Source: Gammaproteobacteria bacterium
GTDB taxonomy: Bacteria; Pseudomonadota; Gammaproteobacteria; Xanthomonadales; Wenzhouxiangellaceae
NCBI GenBank assembly: GCA_003567685.1
Contig: PWYW01000028.1
Location: 1-64,000, forward strand
DNA length: 64,000 nt
Reading direction: 5' to 3'
Below, piece by piece: positions 28,260 to 37,900 of the stretch. A program made the position numbers and the translations under genes. Position 1 is the stretch's first letter. Every line of letters begins with the position of its first letter. The notes beneath the pieces were generated by a model that did not search any database, was not told the origin of the DNA, and worked only from the letters and a program-made list of their open reading frames with translations.

Positions 28260-29177
28260 TTGACGACGGAGCGTTTCCAAGTGCAGATCAAAGGCGTTTT
28301 TACCGCCCTGGTAACCCCTTTCACCGACGCAGGTGAGGTTCACTTCGACCGGCTGGGCGAGCTGCTGGAGAAACAGATTGCCGCGGGCGTCACCGGCGTG
28401 GTGCCCATGGGAACCACCGGTGAATCGCCCACCATGTTCAATGCAGAGCATGATGATGTGGTGCGCTACACCGTCGAGAAGGTGGCCGGTCGGGTGCAGG
28501 TGTGGGCTGGTACCGGCTCGAACAACACCCAACAGGCCATCCGCACCACCCGCGAGGCGCAGAAGGAGGGTGCTGATGGCGCGCTTGTTGTCACGCCGTA
28601 TTACAACAAGCCGTCGCAGGCCGGTCTGACGCGGTATTTCCACGATATTGCCGAGGCCTGCGATCTGCCGATCATCGTCTACAACATCCAGGGCCGCACC
28701 GGGGTCAACATCGAAACCGACACGCTGGTCGAGATTGCCGCGTTGCCGTCAGTGGTGGCGGTCAAGGAAGCCTCGGGCGACATCGGCCAGATGACCGATG
28801 TGCTGGTCCGTATCGGCAATGGGCTGGAGGAGAACTTCAGCGTGTTGTCGGGTGATGACGGGCTGACCCTGCCGTTGATGAGCCTGGGTGGCCACGGGGT
28901 GGTGTCGGTGGTGTCGAACCTGGTGCCCGAACGCATGGTGACGCTGGTCAAGGCGGTGGAGCAGGGCGATTATGCCGAAGCCCGGCGCATCCACTTCGAG
29001 CTGCTGCCGTTGTTCAAGGCTTCGTTCATCGAAACCAACCCGGTGCCGATCAAGGCCGCGATGGCCCTGTGCGGCCTGGACGTGGGCAGCGTCCGCAGCC
29101 CGCTGGCCCCGCTGACCGAGGCCAGCCAGCAGCGACTGGAAGGCATCTTACGCGGCCTGGGAATGCTGAAGAACTGA
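28260..29177 (+). CDS. dapA: 4-hydroxy-tetrahydrodipicolinate synthase
   Basis: FTALVTPFTDAGEV...GVVPMGTTGESPTM...ALVVTPYYNKPSQAGL...VAVKEASGDIGQM. Confidence 0.93.
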   Translation: MTTERFQVQIKGVFTALVTPFTDAGEVHFDRLGELLEKQIAAGVTGVVPMGTTGESPTMFNAEHDDVVRYTVEKVAGRVQVWAGTGSNNTQQAIRTTREAQKEGADGALVVTPYYNKPSQAGLTRYFHDIAEACDLPIIVYNIQGRTGVNIETDTLVEIAALPSVVAVKEASGDIGQMTDVLVRIGNGLEENFSVLSGDDGLTLPLMSLGGHGVVSVVSNLVPERMVTLVKAVEQGDYAEARRIHFELLPLFKASFIETNPVPIKAAMALCGLDVGSVRSPLAPLTEASQQRLEGILRGLGMLKN

Positions 29178-29250
29178 GCATTGCCGGTTGATTGATTGCC
29201 AAGCGGCGCCCGTCTATATGGTCGGGCCAGTTCAGGCAACCGTCCCTGTC

Positions 29251-29785
29251 GATAGCTCAGAGCATCCGGTGGCGCCAGGTGCTTCGGGCCGACCGGGGCG
29301 TTCGGCTTGCCTGCCAGGTGCAGGTTCATGGGAGCTTGGGTGACCTCGAGATCACACTGTCCGAGCGGATGGCTCACGACCTCCTTGAACTTCGATCCAG
29401 CTCATAGAGGCTGAGAGCTACCTGGAAGCGTCCGCGCCCCGGCCGGCCCGAAGCACCCAACGCCCCCCGATGCAGCAGGCTGAAAGATCGCAGGGGACTG
29501 TGGTCGAACCTACCCTTTCCTCCTAACTTTCAGCGGGGAGTGGTGTTGGCTGATGGCGAGCGCTGGCGCGCGGCGGCGGGCACCGTGTTTCAGCCCTTTC
29601 AGGCGCCCCGGAGCCAACCTGAAGCCGCAAACCGCTCAATTGTCGTGATGGTATTCGTTGGCATCCAGGCTCCCTTGAACCCGCAGAATTGGCACCGCCG
29701 GATAGCGCCAGCGCTCGCCAGCTGCCGGCGCCGCTCGCCGCCTGCCACCTCAACTCCCACTTTCCGCACCAATGGCTGAGCTATC
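29251..29785. repeat. Dispersed ~535-bp non-coding element, copy 1 (two long imperfect hairpins, 9-bp terminal inverted repeat)
   Basis: Hairpin 1 arms 29262-29300 / 29435-29473; hairpin 2 arms 29533-29569 / 29705-29741; ends GATAGCTCA (29251-29259) / TGAGCTATC (29777-29785). Homologous to 34003-34540. Confidence 0.75.
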
Positions 29786-29863
29786 CGCTTAATCAGGTTA
29801 AGGCTTGATTTGCAGCTCCGCGGCAGATGCTGCCGCCAGCGGCAGCAAGCCAGACCCCAAGTC

Positions 29864-30553
29864 CTATTCGGCTCGCGCAAGCAGACGAAATCTCACCAAC
29901 ACTTCGTCGGTGACGGCCAGGCGGCCGCCCAGGGCGCTGAATGGTTCCATGCCGAAGTCGCTTTGGCGAAAGCGGAACTGGCCGATGGCGATCAGCGTAG
30001 TCTCGGTGTGGTCAAGCGCGATGGGCACGGTCACTTCGCGGCGCTCGCCGCGCAATTTGATGCTCAGCTCGATGTCGGGTTGCCAGGCCGGGCCGGAGAT
30101 CGACAGTGAATCGATGCGGATCTCTGGAAAGCGCTCGGCATCCAGCACCTGGTCGGAAAACAGATTTTCTCGGGTGCCCTCAATGGCCGAATCGGACAGT
30201 TCCGGATCAAAGCCCTCGTCCACTCGCCAGGCCGGGCGGTCGACGTCCATGGCGGATATATCGATCACCAGACTTAAACCCGATGCGTCAAATGGCTCGG
30301 CAGCGACGACCGTGCCCGACACCACGGCGCCGCCAATCACGTGGGGATGGCCAAAGCGCGCCAGGGTGCCGCCGGGGTAAACCACGATGCGAACTTCGCT
30401 GGCCTGCTCGTCGATGCGGTAGCGCGTACCCTCGGGCAGGGCAATCTCCTGGTCGCTGGCCGGGCGCACTTCACCAACGCCGCTGGGCCTCGGCACGGCT
30501 TGGCAGCCGGTTAGCAGCACGATCAAAAACAGGGTCGATAACAGGGTTTTCAT
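29864..30553 (-). CDS. YceI family lipoprotein
   Basis: Lipobox LLTGCQA; YRIDEQASEVRIVVYPGGTLARFGHPHVI; RENLFSDQVLDAERFPEIRI. Confidence 0.85.
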   Translation of the reverse strand: MKTLLSTLFLIVLLTGCQAVPRPSGVGEVRPASDQEIALPEGTRYRIDEQASEVRIVVYPGGTLARFGHPHVIGGAVVSGTVVAAEPFDASGLSLVIDISAMDVDRPAWRVDEGFDPELSDSAIEGTRENLFSDQVLDAERFPEIRIDSLSISGPAWQPDIELSIKLRGERREVTVPIALDHTETTLIAIGQFRFRQSDFGMEPFSALGGRLAVTDEVLVRFRLLARAE

Positions 30554-30600
30554 CAGCCCGACTATAGTGTGACCTTGTCGCGTCGGAATGAGTAGCCACC

Positions 30601-31158
30601 ATGCGCTTGACCAACACCGCCAGCCGTTACGGATTGATCAGCCAGTTTTTTCACTGGGCGGTGGTGGCATTGCTGCTGTTCCAGTACACCTGGGCCTGGC
30701 GCATCGACAACGCCGAGGGCTTCCGGCTTCGGCTGGAACTGGTGACCCAGCACAAGACCATCGGCATGGTGGTGCTGGGGCTGGCGCTTGCCCGGTTGGT
30801 GTGGCGCCTGTTCAATCGCCCGCCGCCGATGCCGGCCACCATGCACGGCTGGGAGCGCCTGGCGGCCGTATCCGGGCACTGGCTTCTGTACGGGCTGATT
30901 TTTGCCGTGCCGTTGACTGGCTGGCTGTATTCCTCGGCCGCAGGCCTGGGTGATTTGTGGTGGGGGCCGGTCAACTTTCCCAGCCTGGTTGGTGACAGTG
31001 AGCGGCTGGAAGGAATTTTCGAACGCCTGCACCAGGCTTGTGCCATCAGCCTGGGGGTAATGACTGGCGTGCACGTGCTGGCGGCTCTGCGCCACCAGTT
31101 CTGGATCAAGGATGGATTGATGAAAAGGATGTTGCCTTCATGGTCAAAGGACTCGTAA
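30601..31158 (+). CDS. Cytochrome b561
   Basis: MRLTNTASRYGLISQFFHWAVVALLLFQYTWAW...QHKTIGMVVLGLALARLVWRL...GVHVLAALRHQFWIKDGLMKRML. Confidence 0.93.
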   Translation: MRLTNTASRYGLISQFFHWAVVALLLFQYTWAWRIDNAEGFRLRLELVTQHKTIGMVVLGLALARLVWRLFNRPPPMPATMHGWERLAAVSGHWLLYGLIFAVPLTGWLYSSAAGLGDLWWGPVNFPSLVGDSERLEGIFERLHQACAISLGVMTGVHVLAALRHQFWIKDGLMKRMLPSWSKDS

Positions 31159-31727
31159 CGACACGTCTGCCGGCGCTGGCCGGCGTCTTCTGTGCCTCGG
31201 TATTGTTGCTGGCCGGGCCAGCGGTCGCGGCTGATTGCTACAGTGCCGACCAGGACAGCGGTGAACTGGTGTTCAGCGGTGAAGCCGAGGGTAATCGCTT
31301 TGAAGGTCGATTTCGCGAATTCACCGTTCAGCTTTGCCTGGACGATGATGACCTGGCCACTGCCAATATCGAGGTGCAGATTGCCACCGGTTCGGCCACC
31401 GTCGGTAATCGCCAGGGCGACCGCGAGCTGCTGGGCGAAGACTTGTTCGCCGCCGAACGCTTTCCGCGTGCCTTCTGGATCAGCGATGAAATTTCTTCCC
31501 GGGGGGATGGCCGCTACTTTGCCGAAGGCGAGCTGAATCTTCGCCAGATCAGCGCCAGCCAGCCCGTCCAGCTTCAGCTGGCCCGCGAGGGTGATCAGCT
31601 GGCCTTGAGCGGCAGCGCCGAGATTGAGCGGCTGGAATTCGATGTCGGCCAAGGCGAGTTTGCGGATCCGGACTTCATTACCCCGGTCATCCAGTTAAAC
31701 TTCGAGCTTGTACTCAGCCCGGAATAA
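31140..31727 (+). CDS. YceI family periplasmic protein
   Basis: Signal peptide; LLGEDLFAAERFPRAFWIS; overlaps the cytochrome b561 3' end. Confidence 0.8.
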   Translation: MVKGLVTTRLPALAGVFCASVLLLAGPAVAADCYSADQDSGELVFSGEAEGNRFEGRFREFTVQLCLDDDDLATANIEVQIATGSATVGNRQGDRELLGEDLFAAERFPRAFWISDEISSRGDGRYFAEGELNLRQISASQPVQLQLAREGDQLALSGSAEIERLEFDVGQGEFADPDFITPVIQLNFELVLSPE

Positions 31728-31738
31728 GGACTACGCCG

Positions 31739-32080
31739 ATGCCCGCCAAAGGCCTGATTGCACTGATTGCCATACTGCTTGCCCTGGTGGTGTGGTCGCT
31801 GACGCTGACCTCATCGGATGCGGTACACGCCAGCGACTTCAGCCCCGAACACGACGTGGTGCTGTTTTCCACCGAATGGTGCGGCCACTGCGACCGCGCC
31901 CGCAGTCATCTTCAGCAGAGCGGCGTGGCTTTCCTGGAAATCGACGTGGAAAGCTCCACCGAGGCCAACCGCCTGTGGCGTGAGGCCGGCGGCCGCGGCG
32001 TCCCGCTCACCTTCATCGGCAACCAGCGCCTGGTCGGCTTCTCGCCCGAAGGTTTCAACCGAGCCCTGGAAAATCTTTAA
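31739..32080 (+). CDS. Glutaredoxin-like protein, membrane anchored
   Basis: N-terminal TM; VVLFSTEWCGHCDRARSHLQQSGVAFLEIDVES...GVPLTFIGNQRLVGFSPE. Confidence 0.85.
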   Translation: MPAKGLIALIAILLALVVWSLTLTSSDAVHASDFSPEHDVVLFSTEWCGHCDRARSHLQQSGVAFLEIDVESSTEANRLWREAGGRGVPLTFIGNQRLVGFSPEGFNRALENL

Positions 32081-32094
32081 GCCTTAGGCGCCAA

Positions 32095-32157
32095 ACTCCC
32101 GTCTCCCGTCTTCCGTCTTCCGTCTTCCGTCTTCCCACTCCCGTCTTCCCTCTCCCC
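32095..32157. repeat. 7-bp tandem repeat tract (CTTCCGT type), partly degenerate
   Basis: CCCGTCTCCCGTCTTCCGTCTTCCGTCTTCCGTCTTCCCACTCCCGTCTTCC. Confidence 0.8.
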
Positions 32158-32175
32158 ACGCCGCGCCTGCGGCGT
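32158..32175. terminator. Hairpin ACGCCGC-GCCT-GCGGCGT between convergent genes
   Basis: Perfect 7-bp stem adjoining the stop of the 32176 gene; no U-tract, so terminator role is uncertain. Confidence 0.4.
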
Positions 32176-33267
32176 CTATTCAACCCCCAGCCGCTTGTGC
32201 ATGATCGGCGAGGTGGTGGTGTACTGGAGGAACTGGCGTTTGTCGGGGTAGATGGCTTTTTGCGCGGCGAAGGCGGCCAGCGCGGCTTCGTGGAAGCCTG
32301 AAAGAATCAGTTTTTTCTTGCCGGGGTAGGTGTTGATGTCGCCGATGGCGAACACGCCTTCAATTGATGTCTGGAATTTTTCCGTGTCGACTTCGATCTG
32401 CTTTTTCTCCAGCGCTAGGCCCCAGTCGGCGATCGGGCCGAGATCCGGCGACAGGCCCCAGAATACCAGCGCGGTGTCGCCTTCCACCACGGTCTTGTTG
32501 CGCTCCAGGTCCATGATTTCCAGGCCCTTGAGCTGCCCGTCCTCGCTGAGCACCTGCATCACCAGGCCCTGGTGTTCGCTCACTTTGCCGGCTTCGGCCA
32601 GTGCCTTGACCTTGGCCACCGAGGCCGGTGCGCCACGGTATTCTGCGCGGCGGTGAACCAGGTGGATATGCTCGGCAATGTCGACCAGGTCCATGGTCCA
32701 GTCCAGCGCCGAATCGCCACCGCCCAGCACCAGCAGTTTCTTGCCGCGGAAGCGCTCGCGGTCGGTCACCTTGTAGTGCACCTGGCCGTCGCTGAGTGCG
32801 TCCAGGCCCTTGGCCTTGAGCTTGCGCGGCAGGAAGGAGCCCAGGCCGCCGGCGATGATCACCACGCCGGCATCGAACTCGGTGCCTTTGCTGGTAACCA
32901 CGGTGAAGCGGCCGTCTTCGCGTTTTTCGAAGCGTTCGACCTGCTGGCCAAGGTGGAACCCGGCATTGAAGGGGGCAATCTGAGCCATCAGGTTGTCGAT
33001 CAGTTCCTGGGCGCCAATCACCGGGTAGGCCGGGATGTCATAAATCGGCTTTTCGGGATACAGCTCGGAGCACTGGCCGCCAACCTGCGGCAGGCTGTCG
33101 ATGACTTCGGCCTTGAGGTCGAGCAGGCCGAGTTCAAAGACCTGGAAAAGGCCGACGGGGCCGGCCCCGATAATGACGGCATCGGTGGAAATGGGCGCTG
33201 GGTTGGACACGAATGGCTGCCTGGTTGAAATCAGCCCTATATGATACCGGCTGCCATGCCAATCCAC
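32176..33267 (-). CDS. Ferredoxin--NADP+ reductase / TrxB-like flavoprotein
   Basis: [19 protein letters not shown]...[20 protein letters not shown]...GGGDSALDW...[28 protein letters not shown]. Confidence 0.9.
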   Translation of the reverse strand: MDWHGSRYHIGLISTRQPFVSNPAPISTDAVIIGAGPVGLFQVFELGLLDLKAEVIDSLPQVGGQCSELYPEKPIYDIPAYPVIGAQELIDNLMAQIAPFNAGFHLGQQVERFEKREDGRFTVVTSKGTEFDAGVVIIAGGLGSFLPRKLKAKGLDALSDGQVHYKVTDRERFRGKKLLVLGGGDSALDWTMDLVDIAEHIHLVHRRAEYRGAPASVAKVKALAEAGKVSEHQGLVMQVLSEDGQLKGLEIMDLERNKTVVEGDTALVFWGLSPDLGPIADWGLALEKKQIEVDTEKFQTSIEGVFAIGDINTYPGKKKLILSGFHEAALAAFAAQKAIYPDKRQFLQYTTTSPIMHKRLGVE

Positions 33268-33278
33268 GCGAAAGCGCC

Positions 33279-33953
33279 ATGTCTGATATTCAGTTGCACC
33301 CCGAATGGCTTGAGGTACTGCGCCCCGAGTTTGAACAGCCCTACATGGCCGAGCTGAAGGCCTTTCTCCAGGCTCGCAAGCAGGCGGGAGCGGTGGTTTA
33401 CCCTCCCGGCAAGCAGATTTTCAATGCCCTGGACTCCACGCCGTTGTCGTCGGTGAAAGCCGTGATCCTGGGGCAGGACCCCTACCACGGGCCGGGCCAG
33501 GCCCATGGTTTGTGCTTTTCGGTTCAGCCCGGTGTGCCGGTGCCGCCGTCGCTGGTCAATATCTTCAAGGAACTCAAGGCTGATTTGGGCTTGAGTCCGC
33601 CCGGCCATGGTTGCCTGCAGGCCTGGGCCGAGCGTGGCGTATTGCTGCTCAATACGGTGCTGACGGTGGAACGCGGCCAGGCGGGTGCGCATCAGGGCAA
33701 GGGCTGGGAGCGCTTCACCGATGCCGTGATTGACGCGGTCAAACGGCGCGAGGAGCCGGTGGTGTTTTTGCTGTGGGGTTCACATGCGCAAAAGAAGGGC
33801 GCGGGTATCGATACCCGGCGGCATCTTGTATTGAAAGCCCCGCATCCTTCGCCGCTGTCGGCGCATCGCGGTTTTCTCGGCTGCGGGCATTTTTCGGCGG
33901 CCAACCGCTGGCTGGAGGCGCGTGGACTGGAGGCGATTGACTGGCGTCTTTGA
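33279..33953 (+). CDS. ung: Uracil-DNA glycosylase
   Basis: [72 protein letters not shown]. Confidence 0.97.
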   Translation: MSDIQLHPEWLEVLRPEFEQPYMAELKAFLQARKQAGAVVYPPGKQIFNALDSTPLSSVKAVILGQDPYHGPGQAHGLCFSVQPGVPVPPSLVNIFKELKADLGLSPPGHGCLQAWAERGVLLLNTVLTVERGQAGAHQGKGWERFTDAVIDAVKRREEPVVFLLWGSHAQKKGAGIDTRRHLVLKAPHPSPLSAHRGFLGCGHFSAANRWLEARGLEAIDWRL

Positions 33954-34002
33954 GTTGTCGATGGTTCTGAGAGCTTGGTGGTGGCCGATGGTGTTTTTGT
34001 TG

Positions 34003-34540
34003 ATGGTTTCGAGCATCGGGTGGTGCCAGGTGCTTCGGGCCGACCGGGGCGATCGGCTTGGACAATCGTCATGACTCAGGGGAGCTCGGACGCCTGTCGC
34101 ACCGCTTTATGCTTCGGCTCGCTCAACGTCTTGGCAAGCGCTTGATCTGGCGGATGGATGCTGATGAGTTCGGGGAAGCGTCCGCGCCCCGGTCGGCCCG
34201 AAGCACCTGACACCACCAGATGCAGCAGGCTGAAAGATCGCAGGGGAGGGCAAATCCGCCCTTTCCACTTAACCATCAGCGGGGAGTGGTGTTGGCTGAT
34301 GGTGAGCGCTGGCGCGCGGCGGCGGGCACGGTGTTTCAGCTGTTTCAGGCACCCGGGACTCAACCCGAAGCCGCATAGCCTTCTATGGCCTCGGTGATAT
34401 TCATTGGCACCAGGGCTCCCTTGAACCCGCAGACTCGACACCGCCGGATAGCGCCAGCGCTCGCCAGCAGCCGGCACCACTCGCCGCCTGCCACCTGACC
34501 TCACCTCACTCTTTCCGCATCAATGCCTGAGTTATCTGCG
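34003..34540. repeat. Dispersed non-coding element, copy 2
   Basis: Hairpin 1 arms 34013-34051 / 34185-34223 (39 nt, about 2 mismatches); hairpin 2 arms 34279-34315 / 34451-34487. Confidence 0.75.
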
Positions 34541-34575
34541 AAATAAGAAACCCAATGTTAACAAGCCGGGATTGG

Positions 34576-35478
34576 TCAGTCCGGTGCTGGCGGTTTCTGG
34601 CGAGCGGCGGCGCGGAAGCCGAAGTAGATGCCGATCAGCGCCAGGGCGATGCCGATCAACTGGCCGGGGCTGAGCCGCAGGTTGAACAGCAGGAAATCCC
34701 AGGTGATCGACAGCGAGGGTTGCAACAGCAGCAGCAGGCCAACGATGGCCGCCGGCAGGAAGGGCATGCCGCGGGTAATCAGCAGCCAGCCCAGCACCTG
34801 ACAGAACACCCCCAGGGCGATCAGCGCCAGCAGCGTCTGGCCGTCGGGGATGGCAAAGCCATGGCCTTCGACCAGGTTCAGAATGCCCAGCACGATGCCG
34901 CAGCAGATGGTGACCTGGGCCAGGCGGGTCTCCGGTCGAAGTTGCGTGTGGCGAATTTGGGCGCCGCGCAGGGCCAGGATGTACAGCGCGTAGGCCAGGG
35001 CGGTCATCAGCCCCAGGCCAATGCCCAGGCGGAATTCGCCGGTCAATGCCGCCCACTCGCGTCCGAACAACAGCCACAGGCCAAAGATCGCCAGACCCAG
35101 CCCGCTGGCAAAGCGCCAGCCGACGCGCTCGCGAAACCAGATCACGCCGATGGCAGTGAGCAGGAACACCTGGAAGTTGGCCAGCAAGGTGGCAAGACCC
35201 GGACCGATGAACTCGATCGAGCGATGCCAGAACCAGATGTCGGCGGCGAACAGCGCGCCGACCACGAACGAGGTGGGCCAGTGCTGGCCAAAGCCCTCGC
35301 GCAGCGCCGGGCGAAACGCCAGCCACAAGGCAAAGGCCAGGCTGCCGAAGACCATGCGGTAGAAACCCGAGGTGGTGGGTGCCACGTCGGCCAGGCGGGC
35401 GAAGATGGCGGCAAACGAGATCATGAAGGCGCCGCCGGCAACAAAGACCGCGGCACGCAGCGGGCTGGGTGGGGTCAT
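34576..35478 (-). CDS. EamA/DMT family transporter
   Basis: About 10 hydrophobic segments; SFAAIFARLADVAPTTSGFYRM; LANFQVFLLTAIGVIWFRERV. Confidence 0.88.
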   Translation of the reverse strand: MTPPSPLRAAVFVAGGAFMISFAAIFARLADVAPTTSGFYRMVFGSLAFALWLAFRPALREGFGQHWPTSFVVGALFAADIWFWHRSIEFIGPGLATLLANFQVFLLTAIGVIWFRERVGWRFASGLGLAIFGLWLLFGREWAALTGEFRLGIGLGLMTALAYALYILALRGAQIRHTQLRPETRLAQVTICCGIVLGILNLVEGHGFAIPDGQTLLALIALGVFCQVLGWLLITRGMPFLPAAIVGLLLLLQPSLSITWDFLLFNLRLSPGQLIGIALALIGIYFGFRAAARQKPPAPD

Positions 35479-36692
35479 TGCTCGAGCGGCCTGCGGCCCA
35501 GTTGCGGGCTGCCGCTGTCCAGCCCACACGCCCGCCGGACAAAAAGATCGCGGGCCGGCCACAGGCGGGCAGCGGCGGCGAAACCCAGGCCAAGCAGGCC
35601 CCGGCCCGAGGCGCCGGGCAGGTGGGCGACTTCGTTGATCAGGTGGATGCCGCCACCGACCAGGCTGCTGGCGCTGAGACGGGCGATGTTGTATCGGCTG
35701 AGCGCGCGGGCCGGGTCACGATCAAGATCCTGATTCTCCAGTGCTTCGGCCAGGCAGGCGGCATCGGCCAGGCCCAGGTTTAGGCCCTGGCCGGCCAGCG
35801 GATGGACGGTGCGCGCGGCATCGCCAATCAAGACCAGTCGGCCCTTGACCAGCGCCTGGGCGCGGCGTCGGACCAGCGGCAGCAGATAGCGCTTGCCACA
35901 GGCTTCTATGCGGCCAAAGGGGCTGTCCTGCTGCTCGTTGAGTTCGGCGATGAAGGATTCTGGCGCAAGTTCCTGTCGCCTCAAGGCCAGGCCTTGTGCC
36001 TGCGACCAGACGATCGACGAGCGGCCATCGGCCAGCGGTAGCAGGGCCAGCGGGCCGTCGTCGGTGAAGCGTTGCCAGGCAATACCTCGGTTGGGCTGCT
36101 CGGTATGCACATGGCCAATCAGCGCAGACTGGTTGTAGTGCCATTCGTCCAGGCCAATGCCGGCCTGTTGCCGGAGACGGCTACGGGCGCCGTCAGCGGC
36201 CACCAGCAGCTTCACCCGAAGCACCTGGCCGCTGGCCAGTTGCACCCGGCAGCGACGCGGGTCCAGGGCGTCCAGATCAACGCGTTCGATATGGTCGTTG
36301 GTGATCAGGTCAACATCGTCCAGGGCACCCAGGGCCTGCCATTGGGCGATTTGCAGGGCGGGGATTTCTCCAATCCAGCCAAGCTGTGCCAGGCCGTGCT
36401 CACTGGCCTTGAACTCAATTTCGGCGCGCCCGGCCCGCACTTGCATGCGGTCATAGGCGGCCAGGCGTTCGGCAGCGCGCCGCTGCCAGCCGCCGGCAGC
36501 CGTCAGGATGGCCGCCGATGCCGGGCTTAGCGCGACCACGCGTGGGTCAAAGTCGTCGTCAGGCAGACTTGATGGCGGGCCCTTGGGGTCAATCAGGGCA
36601 ACTCGTCGGCCTTGCCGGGCCAGCAGCCCCGCAGCCGCCGCGCCGGCCACGCCGCCGCCGCAAACCAGCACGTCATACTGGCGTCGGCTCAT
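35475..36692 (-). CDS. FAD-dependent monooxygenase, UbiH/UbiF/VisC family
   Basis: DVLVCGGGVAGAAAAGLLARQGRRVALID; VLIGDAARTVHPLAGQGLNLGLADAACLAEAL. Confidence 0.92.
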   Translation of the reverse strand: MSRRQYDVLVCGGGVAGAAAAGLLARQGRRVALIDPKGPPSSLPDDDFDPRVVALSPASAAILTAAGGWQRRAAERLAAYDRMQVRAGRAEIEFKASEHGLAQLGWIGEIPALQIAQWQALGALDDVDLITNDHIERVDLDALDPRRCRVQLASGQVLRVKLLVAADGARSRLRQQAGIGLDEWHYNQSALIGHVHTEQPNRGIAWQRFTDDGPLALLPLADGRSSIVWSQAQGLALRRQELAPESFIAELNEQQDSPFGRIEACGKRYLLPLVRRRAQALVKGRLVLIGDAARTVHPLAGQGLNLGLADAACLAEALENQDLDRDPARALSRYNIARLSASSLVGGGIHLINEVAHLPGASGRGLLGLGFAAAARLWPARDLFVRRACGLDSGSPQLGRRPLEQ

Positions 36693-37900
36693 GGGCTTTT
36701 CCTTGGAATTTCCGCTGGCCCCCGAGCCAGTGAGCTGACGGGTTCGCGAAAGCCCATGGCCGCGCGAACCAGCCGGCGCTGCAGGGCGGGCAGGGCGGCA
36801 TGGGCAAACAGGCCGGCACCGGAGAGCAGGTTGGCCAGGCCCGAAGGATTGGTGAAGGCGCGAGCCAGGGTGTCGGTGTAGCGGACGGTGGCGGCCTGGT
36901 CGTCGGCGCGGGTTCGGGCATAGGCGCGAAGGCCCTCCCAATCGCCGGCGTCCTGGCTGCCGGTAAGTTGGTCAATCAACGCCGCGGCGTCGCGCAAGCC
37001 CAGGTTGAAGCCCTGGGCCGAGACCGGGTGCACCGCGTTGGCGGCGTTGCCCACCACCACCACGCGCCGGGCGATCGGCCATTCGGTCCGTTGCCGGACC
37101 AGACCGTAGCGGGCTCGCCGGCCGGGTTGTTCAAAGCGGCCCAGCCGCTGGCCGAAGCGTTGTTCAAGCCGCTGGCAGAGACGGTTATCGTCCCAGCCCA
37201 TGGCCTCATCAATGGTCGAGTGCGCGTCAATCCAGACCACGCCCAGGCGGCCGGCCGGCTGAGGCAGAAGCGCCAGCGGGCCCTGCGGGGTGAAGCGCTC
37301 CCAGGCCGTGCCGGTCGAAGGCTTTTCCGGCCGGATATTGAAAATCATCGCCGACTGGCCGTAATCGTGCTTGTCGCAGTTCAGGCCGGCCAACCGGCGA
37401 ACGCGCGATTCGTTGCCGTCGGCCCCGACCAGCAGCCGGGCTTGCAGGGTCTCGCCATCGGACAGCGTTATGGTCACTGCATCGGTTCCGACCTGGAAGC
37501 TGTCCAGCCGCGAAGGGCACAGCAGGGTAATGGCCGGGTGCTGCGCCAGCGCGTCCAGCAATACATTGCCCAGTTCGCGGGCGACGATCACCGCGCCGAA
37601 GGCGTCACAACCGTGGTCGCTGGCCTTGAGTTCGAAAAACCCCGGCTGTCCGGCCCGGTTGACGACGATGTGCCGGAGCGGCTCGCGGGGCAGGGCATCC
37701 GGCAGCAGGCCCAGGTTGGCCAGGATGTTCAGCGAGGCCTGGTTGACCACCAGGGTGCGGTCGTCATAGCTGGGCTGGTGATTGGCCTGGCGTTCAATCG
37801 CCTCGATGACCGCGACCTTGAGGCCGCGATCGGCCAGTCCCCGGGCCAGACAGGCGCCGACCAGGCCGGCACCGTTGATGACGACGTCGACGCTGCTCAC
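36689..37900 (-). CDS. ubiH: 2-octaprenyl-6-methoxyphenol hydroxylase
   Basis: DVVINGAGLVGACLARGLADRGLKVAVIEA; VVVVGNAANAVHPVSAQGFNLGLRDAAALI; synteny pepP-ubiH-visC. Confidence 0.92.
   Translation of the reverse strand: MSSVDVVINGAGLVGACLARGLADRGLKVAVIEAIERQANHQPSYDDRTLVVNQASLNILANLGLLPDALPREPLRHIVVNRAGQPGFFELKASDHGCDAFGAVIVARELGNVLLDALAQHPAITLLCPSRLDSFQVGTDAVTITLSDGETLQARLLVGADGNESRVRRLAGLNCDKHDYGQSAMIFNIRPEKPSTGTAWERFTPQGPLALLPQPAGRLGVVWIDAHSTIDEAMGWDDNRLCQRLEQRFGQRLGRFEQPGRRARYGLVRQRTEWPIARRVVVVGNAANAVHPVSAQGFNLGLRDAAALIDQLTGSQDAGDWEGLRAYARTRADDQAATVRYTDTLARAFTNPSGLANLLSGAGLFAHAALPALQRRLVRAAMGFREPVSSLARGPAEIPRKSP

Noticed and set aside
26973-28643. 556-aa minus-strand ORF (also 25458-26921)
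   Set aside because: Antisense to the M14 peptidase and dapA; no family resemblance.
34555-35733. 392-aa plus-strand ORF
   Set aside because: Antisense to the EamA transporter; composition rich in Q, A, G, D and not protein-like.
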